DNA from: Parapristionchus giblindavisi
Lineage: Eukaryota; Nematoda; Chromadorea; Rhabditida; Diplogasteridae
Length of the DNA stretch: 64,000 nt
Reading direction: 5' to 3'
Assembly: GCA_943737045.1 (NCBI GenBank)
Contig: CALSFV010000059.1
Coordinates: 496,001 to 560,000, forward strand
Shown: positions 23,146 to 34,327 of the stretch, in pieces
How positions within the stretch are numbered: the first letter of the stretch is position 1
Layout of the letters: each line of letters begins with the position of its first letter
Made by a program: the position numbers and the translations under genes
Notes under the pieces: model-generated
The model's database searches: none
What the model was told of the DNA's origin: nothing
What the model saw: the letters and a program-made list of their open reading frames with translations, nothing else

Positions 23146-23391
23146 CACCGAGCTACACGGTCTATGCACTCAACCTCTCAATTCTAAAGGAAATACTAAT
23201 CTTATTTTACTTTTTCATGTCTGATTGTGAGTAAAGACAAGAAAGTTTAAGTACCTTATTTATTCAAATGCTTAACAATTATCATTCCTAATCATAATGA
23301 AAAAAATCATGACAACGCATTGCGAGAAGAAACAAGCAAAAATGTTGCAGACAGGGTATATAGTACAATATTAAGGTTAAAATTGAAGTAT

Positions 23392-26300
23392 TTACATTCG
23401 CTCATCGATTGAATCGGCTTCATATTCCCATCTGAAAATGAATAATATTTTGGGTGCTGTGATAATAATACTTACGCATTCCCTTCGACTCTCATCTCCA
23501 ATTCATCTCCAAATACGTCGTTAATCAGTCCAAGGTCCTTAAAAGGACTTAGTAATGCATCATTCGGTATCATTGATTAAGTACCTTCTCTTTGATCTCA
23601 TCAATTTCGTCCTCCTCTTCGTCCTCCTCCAGCTGCGTGTAGTAGTTGTAGTCATAGTAGAAGATAGCCATGAGAGCGTAGATGACGATAACGACGAGCC
23701 TATAGCACATACTCATAATAATAATAATTTATGATAATTTATTTATCTTTAACAATAAACAGAGAGGTTAAAGCGAAAATCAATAAAATTATGGAATGAG
23801 GCGAAGCAAGTGAGATCAAATAGTGATTCATGGCTATAGGCGGCACGAAATTTTGTTAGTGTTATGTAGCGATAACTAGTGGAAAAAACATGATATTCAT
23901 GCAGCTTTCCCCTATTTCTATTTCATTTAAAAAAACGGTACTGTACCTAAAATCTCTATTTCTATTCATAGAGAATAATAGTTTAAAATATTTCTAATAC
24001 CCCAACCCCCACATTAGTTTATCGTAGGATGTGCTGACCATTTTGACAGAATGATAAAAACACCAATGGAATTTAAAATGTGTTAATCAGCTCACATCAA
24101 TCCAGCGAAGGCGAAGTACCAAACGGCCATATCATCGAAGAGATTGAGAGCCGTGATCAGGACGATAATCGCGTCTCCAAAGGCTGTAGTCAGCAACCAG
24201 AGGGCTTGCACGACAGACTTCATCGAAGGTGCACACTGAAATCAGGTTAGACAATAAGATGACCGAAACCATGATTGAAACCATTGAAACCTAGCCACCC
24301 CTATAGCTTTCGGAATCGTTTCCGATTTCTGTTGTACTTCCCTTGTAAGATGACTGATTGTACGTATAAAAGTGTATGTGTGCGAGGAGAGATCTTTTTA
24401 TTTATTTTGAAGAGCAGTTTCAAATTCGCGAAATTGATCTTTTGCGCCATGATATGCGTCAAAATGACCATGGAAAAATGATCAAAGCTAAAAAACTAGT
24501 AACCTGGGAGTAAGCGAACTCGTATCCTGTGACGGAGAAGAGAATTTCAGCGGCGGTTATAACGGCGATCTGAGGAACCTGCCATAAGATGTTCACCTGA
24601 AAACATTATCATTCGGTATAAGATAGTTAAAGGTGAATGTTTAAAATAGAGTAGTACATATAAAGTCTTTACTGTAAAAACTGACAATGTAAAAGGCATA
24701 CTTGAATTAAGATTTGTGGTTCATAAAAAATTACTCACTCTGTTGTCCTGTACAGTCTGGTAGACATGGAGCTGGTTATCGGCCTCCTGAAATCATTCGT
24801 TGAAAAAACATTTTGGGCCATGGTTCGCCTACTATAGATCCAGAACCGGTGATAACGAAAGTGTAGACTCCTCCTTGGCCATTTATTTCGAAACTGACTC
24901 CGGAATAGGTGACGTTGACCTTATATGGTGATACATTGATCGTTAGCTTTTTGTCTCTTCAGAACCAATGCTATTTTCAGGTTAAAGGGAGAGTGACCTC
25001 TCTCAATGGCCTCTTCATTGCGCACACTATTTCTCTGTTCTCTAACAACGAGAGAGCGTAGACCGTTGAAGAGGCCGTTGACCAAAGTTTCGGTCCCTTT
25101 AAGTTACACCACAAAAGTTACTGCAGAATGGTGTGACATTATTTCGTTTTATAAAAAGACTCACTCCGTCAGGTCCAGGACTGAGCTGACCAACATCCTT
25201 GGGGCGATCATTCATGAAGAAGAGTGCCCATCTTCAAATGCAGCAATATATATACGCATCAACTAAAAAACTGTGTATGCTTACTTTCCAGGCTTCACAG
25301 GCTTGTACGCGTATGCGGTTACGGGATTCTTGTTATCGACCGTACCGTCCATCACGGGGAGATAGTTCTTCAAATTTATAATTTAGCAATGCAATACATT
25401 ATTGCAAATATAATACAGATGCGATAAATCTTATCTTGTCTTTTTAGAAAGGTTAGAAAAGCAAGATAAGAACTTTTCAGTCCATCTTCTGCTACGACAA
25501 AGAGAAAAATTCCCTATCAGCGTCTCACTACGGAGTTCTTCCCTCATGGGAAAGGGAATCTTTCCCTTATAGGTTAGGGAATAGTGTTGAATTCCCTTAT
25601 CTATTAGGGAAGAATTCCGTAGTGAGACTTTTCTAGGGAATCATGTAGATAAGGTATTTTTCCGTGGGTGTACTATTTCGATGGCAATGAACAGAGAAAT
25701 ACTGTGATGACTGGTAGTGATATGGATACGCTTACCATCCTGTCATCAGTGTGCTGATTATAGTCGGTCTCCCAGAAATAAAAGTCATCTGGCCTTTGAG
25801 GATTGCAAGGATGCGCGTCCAACGGCGAATCAGTGCGACACACGGCCAAATTGTAATCCCATCTATCGTCCGTGAACATAGCGATGCTTAACGCATTGAA
25901 TTAGTATTAGACACACTGCAACTATATGCGGGCAAGCATGTTAGTGTGGTATACTATTGTTTGCTTACTTCGACATCCTTGACACTCAGTTGAATGGTAC
26001 AGTTACCAAAATTAACATATTTGGAGTGGAATAACATGGGAGGCTAAAGAAACATAGACTCACCCCAGACTGAATTCTCCATTTCCTTCTGTAGGCTTAT
26101 CTGTGGCACTGATGCTCGAGATGATTCCCTTCTCTCCGACAGCGATATAGTACACGGTCTTTCCATTCATTTGTAGTGTGTATTTCTCTTCCATTACCTT
26201 CCTCTTACAGTCACTGCCCGAATACGTGATTGTGAAGGTGTTATTTCCAGTTGGCAGATGGAAAGTTGACTTATCATCGTCAGGAATGTCGACCATGGAC

Positions 26301-29300
26301 TGAAATAAAAAAAAAAGGTTGGCGTATTTCTATTGTGACAACCACGACGTTCAGCTACTTAGTCTAACCGACCATTTCGAACTCATTTGCGGATCAGGTG
26401 CGAATACCCCAAACGACATTGCGCAATCACAAAATTGAAAGCTACATGTTTAGTGTTCGGTTCTTACAGTATTGGCCATGAGTATGAAGGGTGGAGGTCC
26501 GTTATCCATAAGAGGTTGAACGGTGATGGTGCAGTTCATGCCGGCATCGTAGATATTCATGAACGAAGCGAATGCCTGACCTTCAGCCGGCAAAAGAGGA
26601 AGAGTCGTCTGAAACTGGTCGATTGTCAAGGACCCCTGAGATTTGGAAAAGAGAAAGTATATTGATCATACGTTGACTTGGAGCTGAACGAAACCAGTGA
26701 TAAGGAATGATAGAACAGCCAGAAATCCACCGGCGATCATCTTGCGGAGAGGACTGTAATATTGTCCGTAGAAAATGTACTTGCATAATTAAACGACGAA
26801 CTGTATGTAAATACCGAGACAACGGGCATTTACATACAGTTGCACTCTCTCGCCTAAATCTCGATTACCCTCCCTCTTCCGCTCACCTAACCCGTTTCAC
26901 CTTCGCCGCGCTGATTTGGTATTTAAAAGAGATCGGCAAGTGATTTTATACGCTCAATAGATAGGTAAATCTGTATTATGAAGTTCTCAAATATGATTAG
27001 TTTAGTGTATTAACGACATAAATGCTTAGGCAAGGATAGATTGTCGAACTTACGTCAATTTAAAGCAGCAACTGAACAAGGGATAAATGGCGACCTACAA
27101 AACTACTATGTAATTGTTTCGCGAAGAGTTTGATAACCTGGAAAAGAGGGATGAAGACCAGAATAAGCACATTGTTGAGAGCCTGCATTTGGTCGGGGAG
27201 AATGAGGATACCAAAGACGTCACAGTTCATTTGAACACCTGAAAATGGAACTTTTTATATTAAAAAAAAATTAGATACAGTGACACCTTGAAGAAGCCAG
27301 TTGGTTGCTTGTTGATCGTAAAGTGCCCAGAACATGGGCACGGGCACAAACATGACAATAACGCTAAGTAGAGCTCGAATATCAGCGACATATTGCTTCT
27401 GAAATATTCAAAGATGTGTCTCCTTAAAGGCACAGCCCAAGTTAATTTTGCTCCCCGCTCTGGAACGCAACGCTCTCTCGTAGACAACGAAAGGATCATT
27501 GCCAGAGCGGAGAGTTTCAAATTAGCTTGCGGTGTCCCCTTAAAAGTGCCTATTACCTTTTGGCACTTATTCTTCTTCTTAGTTCCCTGCAAAGCAATGC
27601 AACGGGGATCCGTTGAGCAGTCATGCGTGTCCAAATAGTGTTCCAGCCAATGATCAGTGGGACCAGCATTGCGTTTGGAGAACTTGTTCCTGATTGCTCC
27701 CTGGAAAAAATTATTAGATTGTCTTTCTCTGTAACCTGTCGCATAGTCTGTCGCTTTTTACTTGCAATTGTACTACTTATAAGATCATGTTCTCAAGTAT
27801 TGGATATCACTCAAATTGCGACCGAAGCAATGAATAAAAAAAGATAAAGCGCGCGTCCAGAGACTGCGCAATTTTAGGGGAGCCAATAATTTGGTCGAAG
27901 TGGGGCCAATAATTTGGTGGAACGTAAACGTTGACTCTAAAATTTGGCTACCAGACAAGCCCCACTTTTAAAGTTGAGTCAATAATTTGGTGGTTGAGCC
28001 AATAATTTGGTTCGAAGTGGGGCTAAAATTTTAGACTAAAATAACAGCCCCACTTCGAACCAAATTAATGGCTCAACCACCAAATTATTGACCCAACTTA
28101 AAAGTGGGGCTTGTCTGGTAGCCAAATTTTAGGCACCCAAAAATGTTCGACCAAATTATTGGCCCACCTAAAATTGCGGACGTACCAGTATTTTGCGAAA
28201 GTGCAATGCATGTAAGCTTACAGCGATAATGTAGATAACTTGTGCGAAGACATTCTCGGTAGGCGGGTTCTTCTTGTACCAGAAGGAACCGGCCATAAAG
28301 ATGACTAAACCATACTATTAGTTCATATTCTTTCGTGATTATCCCATACCAGCGGCGACAATCATGAGTATAGCTGGGACTCCGAAGCACAGAGGATAGC
28401 AGGAGTCCTGGCCGAGGCAAGGTTGAGCTGGAATTTGTTTGTCACTTTGGGGAAAAAAAACGATCAATGCACTCACAAACAATTCCCTAGTAAATTCCCT
28501 AGCTAATGACTCAATGGGAATAATTCCCTTAAATGTAAGTGAAGTGGTTTTAGGGAATAAATTCCCTGATATGTAAGGGAATAATTCCCACGGGGTCCTT
28601 AGCTAGGGAATTTTGTGTGAGTGTACCTCTGAAGATCGGAGTGATGAATGCGGAGATCATGGCACCGGCGTTGATAGAGAAATAGAACATGGAGAAATAG
28701 ACCGAAATCATGCGCTCTTGACCCTGTTCGAACTGGTCAGCACCGAACGCGGATACGCAAGGTTTGATTCCACCGGTACCGAAACCGATGATGATCAATC
28801 CGGCGAGATCCATCCATCTGGAATACGTCAGAGATACAGTAATCTGTGTGGAGCGCTGATTTCTTACGGGTGTACAGATGAGGTGGGGTCCTGGAGGGAA
28901 GCGATGGCAAGGATTACTTGTCCAATGGCGTACAATATCGACACGAAGAAGATGGTCCTGCAGATTTTATTCAATAATAATTTCATATATGTACGGTCGT
29001 TTTGTTGAATGGAGATTAATTCTCTCAGAGACGATAGGATAGATCTTGTGGATAAGAAGATTCCCCCCCCCCCCCCTGTTTGCCAACCTCTGCATATAAT
29101 ATGTGACCGGATAAAGTATTATAGTATTGTGTGTAGGTGGCTGATTCATTCAATATGACCAAATTAGGTGTAATCCGTTAGGTTTTGTTGATCAATAGAA
29201 AATCCTGCATTGTGAGGTATTATTGCTTACCAGAACTTTCCAATGTACCCATCAGCAATAGTGGATCCGATCAGAGGTGTGAGGTAACAGAGAATAGTGA

Positions 29301-30457
29301 ACGAGTTGAAGAAGATAGTTGAAGTGGCAGCGTCGAATTTGAGTACGTTCAGAATGTAGAAGGTAAGTACGGCTGAAATGTGCAATTGATGAAAATTCAC
29401 TACTCTTGGACGAACTCAACAATTTTAAAAAATACGAAAAACCTTTAAAATGTTTATAAATAAAGAAAAAAAGGAGTATTACCGTATGCAGGCATATTAA
29501 ATATCACGAGTCATCGAAAAATCGACTTTCTTCTATTTTTTCTTTAAAATTGGGAAAAATTTCTGATTTTTCTCGGAAAATCGGATAACGGAAAATGCTC
29601 AGCCCTGTTATAGATTAGAAAAATCGTGGTGCAACTAGTGATAAAAAGGACACGATAAGGCATCCGAGAAACGACATCACGGCGTCCTCTCATTTCAATA
29701 TAATCCTGCCAAACTTGAACCAGTGACATTTCACGTCGTAGGAAATTTAAAGAGCTAACATAATTTTTTAAACGATTATTCAGAGAATATCCAGTATCCG
29801 AGTCGATAAAGAAAGAGATCAGTAAGGTTTTGGCATTCGTCATTGATGCCTGCTACCCTCCTATACTTTTAAACTGACCAGTGATCTTTCAAATTTACAA
29901 TGGAATATTTTTCATTTTAATGGCATTTGAACCTGCCAGTTATATCACTCTTTGTAATCCACTTGGGCATTAGCTATTCTTTTGTAACCTTCAGAATACC
30001 ACATCGAAAAATATTGTTTCGACTTACTTTTCATTCCATAATAGGAGAATCGTTCACAGAATTCATTGGAGACAATGCAAAGAGTAGTTTTAGGCCAATG
30101 AGTGATCATCTCGGGCCATGTTGTGTAGATCTTTTGACCATCTCGAGGTGGTTGGAACGCAACCGGCAAATCGCCATCCTCTGAAACCAGTAACGATTTT
30201 AGTGATCACCAAATAATTTTCGATACAGCACAATGATATTTTCGCTCCGGAATGATAATTCAATTGTAACTGTGTAAAACCTTGTGTACTTAAGTTCTTA
30301 TATTCGTAATGTACTACTGTGGCTTAGTTTCTACAGTTATTTTAGCTTCTTGTTTTATCAGTATCAATTGATTTTCTGTTAACTCTGTCATTAAATTGAA
30401 CGATGCGATAAATATATGAATATTTATAATGGATGTACCTTTCCGTTCTTCCGTCAT
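23392..30457 (-). CDS. Proton-coupled oligopeptide transporter (POT/SLC15), PEPT-1-like (complete, 24 exons)
   Basis: Minus-strand exons are 30457-30439, 30180-30028, 29372-29231, 28957-28868, 28817-28627, 28427-28350, 28304-28222, 27700-27557, 27398-27287, 27238-27138, 27094-27054, 26753-26672, 26635-26468, 26299-26064, 25886-25736, 25367-25285, 25231-25165, 24919-24833, 24786-24739, 24596-24504, 24235-24096, 23699-23585, 23537-23476 and 23431-23392. All phases agree, giving 841 aa, the size of nematode PEPT proteins. EFCERFSYYGM (46-56) is the POT proton-coupling motif; GFGTGGIKPCVSAFGADQF and FYFSINAGAM are the PTR signatures; NILWQVPQIAVITAAEILFS is the C-terminal transport core. Exons 13-19 code the large extracellular domain between TM9 and TM10, rich in N-x-T/S sites. 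The tail is acidic (LEEDEEEDE). It should import di- and tripeptides with protons, in C. elegans at the gut apical membrane. Exons 15-18 and 23 use AAG 3' splice sites. PEPT-2/3 paralogy is not excluded. Confidence 0.95.
24981..25102. repeat. Hairpin element, relative of the GAG-hairpin family
   Basis: Ends are TTAAAGGGA and TCCCTTTAA. The arms contain CAATGGCCTCTTCA and TGAAGAGGCCGTTG, with ACGAGAGAGCG near the centre. It lies between two coding exons of the peptide transporter. Confidence 0.7.
25522..25628. repeat. Inverted repeat GTCTCACTACGGA...TCCGTAGTGAGAC
   Basis: About 107 bp with perfect 14-bp ends and internal copies of TTCCCT/AGGGAA. It lies in a transporter intron. The AATTCCCT/AGGGAAT words recur in the element at about 28470-28625. 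Confidence 0.85.
27420..27545. repeat. GAG-hairpin element copy in transporter intron
   Basis: TTAAAGGCACAGCCCAAGTT on the left and AGCTTGCGGTGTCCCCTTAA on the right are the near-complete inverted ends. It lies between transporter exons 8 and 9. Confidence 0.85.
27866..28186. repeat. Inverted repeat of about 320 bp with internal repeats
   Basis: Both arms carry AAGTGGGGC and repeated CCAATAATTTGGT or its inverse ACCAAATTATTGG. The arms meet near 28035. It sits in the intron between exons 7 and 8 of the peptide transporter. Confidence 0.85.
28470..28625. repeat. Inverted repeat with CACTCACA/TGTGAGTG ends
   Basis: The ends mirror each other. The interior has several AATTCCCT and AGGGAAT copies. 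The right end abuts the 5' splice site of transporter exon 5, so the GTACACTC donor is part of the element end. Confidence 0.75.
29000..29125 (+). repeat. Dispersed repeat with TTGAATGGAGA..TTCTCTCAGAGA core
   Basis: It shares TTGAATGGAGATTAATTCTC-like sequence, CTCTGCATA and GGATAAAGTATT with about 46553-46720 (+) and 32740-32905 (-). It contains a 14-bp poly-C run near 29066. Confidence 0.75.
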
Positions 30458-30778
30458 GCTCGCTCTTCTCTTCTATTCTTCCAATTGACGACGAAGATGG
30501 AGATGGTATGTGGTAAGACTGAAGCGGCTGCTTATATATACTGAATCAATAATCCGACCGAATATTGTCTCTCCTCTCGAATCTCACAATAAAGCACAAC
30601 AGGAAACGGAAATGATTTACCAATTTAGGTGGGTTGAGCTTCCCTTATCAGCGACCAGGCCTCTTGCTATCCATCTTCAGCGATGAGTGCAATGCTGATT
30701 ACGATAGCGATAAGAGTGTACATCAACAGACATTGTGATTCCATCTGAGATTATCACGACGGAATTAGTGACAAGCCC

Positions 30779-30816
<38 letters not shown>

Positions 30817-30999
30817 TATAATAATAATAATTTATCGATTCTTGAGCAAGAGAAAGTAACAAATATTCTGTAAATAATAAATATCGAATAAAATAGGAAG
30901 AACGACGAAAATGCTGCGATATCTAGATCACAGCTTCGATAATCCTGATTTATCACTGTGACTAGTTTTTTTGCCATTTCCGGATGAACCACGACGCGT

Positions 31000-31118
31000 T
31001 AAAGGCAAAAACCAGGTTAATTTAACTCTCCACTCTGGCCACACTCTCTCGCTTTCTTTATCTACGAGAGAGTATTGCCAATGCGGAGAGCAAAAGTAGC
31101 TCGGTGTGTCCCTTTGAC
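31000..31118. repeat. GAG-hairpin element copy
   Basis: GTTAAAGGCAAAAACCAGGTT and TAGCTCGGTGTGTCCCTTTG ends, with GGCCACACTCTCTCGC core. Confidence 0.8.
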
Positions 31119-31965
31119 AATACAAGGACGTTTATTTGGATAGAGAGAAAAAAAAGAGAAACTAATGCCGCTAAATAAATAAATCCATGTTGGAAATGCA
31201 CTCATACAATTTGGAATTCTATTTCTTGATGTCAAACAGTAGTTTTATATCTAACCACTTCGCGGTGTAATACAGAAGCGATAGAATACAAAATACAAAA
31301 GGATGTAATACAAAAAGATTTACTCTGACCAATTAATTGTGATCAAGTGACCAATTAATTTGGTGTTTTCGGGAGATTAGTAAACAATTTGATGAAAGTT
31401 TTAATTTCATGTACATCTTTACAAGTAATTCGAAAGTTCTGAAATTACTGTAATAGTTATCGTCAAGCTTTTCATGTGCCACATATTTCTACCATAGTTG
31501 TAGACAACAAAGTACATCATTACTTGTTTCAAACTCCATTCAAACAATGATGACCTCTCCCACTCTTCCGGTTATGATCATTTCGTGATTGGAACCATCT
31601 TGACTACACACCTAAATAGATAAGGATGGTTTCCTCCCCCTCTATCGCTGCAGCTCACGCTTCGTTTCGTACTGGGTAGATTGCTATAAGGAATAATCTC
31701 CGGAATATATCTGGGGAGGTTTCTGACGTAGTTGTGATTGGGGCTAGTATAATTGGTACTATTCTGCTTGTTACGCAGCCAAGAATGGACATAAGGCACT
31801 AAAGCTCGAACAATAAAGATCAAGCGTAGATTTTTTTTGTATTTTGATTCGTACAAATGTTTTTCTAGTCACATTTTGTTCTTGATGAAACACCCTCGTC
31901 ATGTACCAATATTAAAATGAATAAATAAATCTTTGAACACATATTTGATACAGGTTGGCAAATGA

Positions 31966-32090
31966 TTGGCACAAGGAGGGAGTCGAACCCACGACCTGTA
32001 CGATTCAATCTTTGAACACAGTTATAATTTTTGCACCGGACTGAGTGTTTAAGCAGCTCACGATGTCAAGACCCACAGACAGTAATAAGC
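31966..32090 (-). repeat. tRNA-like fragment with intact B box
   Basis: On the minus strand GTCGTGGGTTCGACTCCC is a good RNA polymerase III B box and T-arm. The 5' part has no clean A box or cloverleaf, so this is a tRNA pseudogene or tRNA-derived SINE remnant, not a functional tRNA. Confidence 0.5.
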
Positions 32091-32404
32091 ACTAACCACG
32101 GTTTGTGCACATCCTACTCAATCATACTGACGTCCTTATCTCTCTTATCGCGGCACATTTTGTGAACAACTTATGTGTTCTGCTCGGTCAGGACAAGGGA
32201 TCGTCTCACATCAAATTAAGGATGATCTCGTATGCTCACTCAAATGCTGCATGGATAAAGCGCAGAAAAGTTATCCACAATTGCGGAGAGAGAAAAGGGA
32301 CAAAAAGTATGCAAGTTACAATTATTGTTATTAATTGGTGAATGCATAAGTAACGTTGTGATTCCCAGCATCTACCCTATTTGCACCAGATTTTTTTTGC
32401 ACTA

Positions 32405-32578
32405 GAGTTTCGAGTTTTTGAGGTTTTTTTTGAGTTTTTGAGTTTTGAGTTTTTTTTTGAGTTTTTGAGTTTTTTTTGAGTTTTTGAGTTTTTTTTTGAG
32501 TTTTTGAGTTTTTTTGAGTTTTTTTTGAGTTTTTGAGTTTTTTTGAGTTTTGAGTTTTGAGTTTTTTTTTGAGTTTTT
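32405..32578 (+). repeat. GAGTTTTT / GAGTTTTTTTT tandem array
   Basis: About 170 bp of GAGTTTTTGAGTTTTTTTT units of 8-11 bp with variable T number. Confidence 0.95.
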
Positions 32579-32739
32579 CAGATCTAGTCCTATTTTCTAT
32601 TTACACATTTATCACTCGTATTATCAATGTTTTTTTTCTTTTTATCATTCAATTGAAAGATGCGATAATTATATAATTAATTATTAGATATTATTATTTT
32701 TAAATTCTCCCTATTTTTGTCTAATTAACAAACCATTGT

Positions 32740-32905
32740 CATTTATCTTATCAGCACTAAGTGCAGAAGAGTAAATCAGGGGCAGGGGGAATTTTCTTGC
32801 AAGTTCTTATTCTTCCGTCTCTGAGAGATGTTATTCTCCATTCAAGAAAACGATCGAACTGAAACTTGTTGATTGAAGTTGTAAACCCACGAAAACGTTC
32901 CGCTA
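32740..32905 (-). repeat. Minus-strand copy of the 29000/46553 dispersed repeat
   Basis: The reverse complement has TTTTCGTGGGTT, then TTTTCTTGAATGGAGA and CTCTCAGAGA in the same order as the copy at 46553-46720. Confidence 0.75.
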
Positions 32906-32912
32906 TCGTCCA

Positions 32913-33026
32913 CTAGGCCTGCTTGACAGTTGGAAGTACACCTCCAGGCATTCCAAAGCCTTCTAGGAGGGGATTCGTCTGTTGATCCTTTTCTGTTGAT
33001 GGAGTAGGCGAGAGAGGGACGGAGAG
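32913..33026 (-). CDS. Possible orphan terminal exon (unrecognised)
   Basis: On the minus strand an AG acceptor (ACTAAG) is followed by 37 open codons and TAG. The peptide includes TPSTEKDQQTNPLLEGFGMP and ends GGVLPTVKQA. Composition looks protein-like and is unlike the repeats nearby, but no upstream exon could be joined and the family is not recognised. It could be a 3' exon of a gene nested between the oxidase and the transporter, or chance. Confidence 0.25.
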   Translation of the reverse strand, partial: LSVPLSPTPSTEKDQQTNPLLEGFGMPGGVLPTVKQA

Positions 33027-34327
33027 CTTAGTCGTACCGACCGCACCGCAGACAGAAAGGCAGAATGAATGAAAACAAAAAACAAACCATAATGAAACAG
33101 TAATTTTAACAATAATTTTTTATTCTAATTTGTATATGACCATTCAATTATAATATTTGATAAAATCGAAATAAATTACGCAGTAAGAGTTCATCCGGGC
33201 TAATTTGATGTGTAAAATACGTGAAAACACTCTCAAAATAATCCCTGAAAAGCTGGACGTGATCGGTTGAGTTTGAAAAAAGTTATGACGAAAAAAGCAA
33301 AAGTGGATAGACTTTTGCACGGTACTGTACTACATATTCTCATTCTTGTCTTATTCATTTGTAGTCTTCGGTCGTATTGTCGCTCTCACCCGTTTTTCAT
33401 CACCCTTTTGATCCTTGATCTTTATCTTGGCGTTGCTCCTCTTCCATTTGCAGAGATATTTTCAATCGATTGTGTTTAAATCCAATTTAATTAATTCAGC
33501 AAATCAACTCCAATATGACAGTACCCCCTGTGACCGGGAGTCCACCCTACATATCGTTCTCCGTCTTATTGTTAGAGGAACAATCAAGACACTGACTAGG
33601 ATAGGTCATAGTGCCCGAGGTTGAGCCTTCTGATGTCGTCGAGATCGTGATAGAGAAGGTAGGAATCCATCACGACCAGCACGTTGTGATTACCGATTTG
33701 GTTCAATTTTATCAACAATCAATCAATATTCTTATTATTATTATTATCTATTATTTATTATTATTATTATTATCTGTAAAAGTGGAGCGAATTCTCATCG
33801 CCTGTTAACCTCCGTTAACAAAACATACAAATAAAGAAAAAAAATAAAGATTTTTGGGGGTGTTAGTGTAGCGGTGATCAGTGTCCAAGCCCGCGAAGTA
33901 AAATGAGCGGAGCCAGAATCGGTATATAAATAGGGACGTGTCTGAGCTTATGTAGATCTTCTCACGTGACTAATAATAGAGACCTAGTGGATAAGATACA
34001 ATCAAATCGATCGGTTGGTCGGCATGAAAGTTCGAATCCACGCCAAAGGCTTGCGAAATATATAAGCTAAATAGTTTGGTATTTTTACTTGAAGAATTTC
34101 AGATATCACCTCATAAGTTTACGTTAAAACGTCCCAGAAAAATGAAAAACACAGAAAACAGTCTCTGGACTATTCTATCCATGGATCTCTGTCCCAATGG
34201 AGTACTAACAATTGGTTCTCCATCAATAAACAATAAACAATCAATAAACATCTCATTTATCATATTATATTTACTGGTAATACTCTATACAAACACACTA
34301 TTCTAGAATTACTATACAAATACAGGT
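33027..34327. other. Intergenic, no secure gene
   Basis: A short open segment near 33611-33661 (VIVPEVEPSDVVEIVIEK followed by a GTAGGA donor) is exon-like but isolated. tRNA-like A-box and B-box words occur at about 33863-34052. Confidence 0.5.
33863..34052 (+). repeat. tRNA-like A-box/B-box remnant
   Basis: TAGTGTAGCGGTGATCAG resembles an A box. Later CTAGTGGATAAGATAC and GTTCGAATCC are spaced as in a tRNA-Arg-type gene, but the stems do not pair well. It is read as a decayed tRNA-derived repeat. Confidence 0.4.

Larger units (their letters stand above)
30458..32912. other. Intergenic, upstream of the peptide transporter
   Basis: No supported gene. It contains an (AAT)n tail at about 30780-30836, a GAG-hairpin copy at about 31000-31118, a tRNA-like fragment at about 31966-32090, a tandem GAGTTTTT array at 32405-32578 and the minus-strand copy of the 29000 repeat at about 32740-32905. 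The transporter promoter should be between 30458 and about 30700. AGATAA/TTATCA GATA-type words occur near 30640, which would fit gut expression, but this is weak. Confidence 0.6.

Noticed and set aside
30667..30744. Minus-strand 25-residue membrane peptide MESQCLLMYTLIAIVISIAL.. after an AG
   Set aside because: Short, no partner exon and no family; possibly a micropeptide or a remnant, but not supportable.
33594..33690. Exon-like segments on both strands (VIVPEVEPSDVVEIVIEK plus; VMDSYLLYHDLDDIRRLNLG minus)
   Set aside because: Both isolated, overlapping each other, with no in-phase neighbour; at most one can be real.
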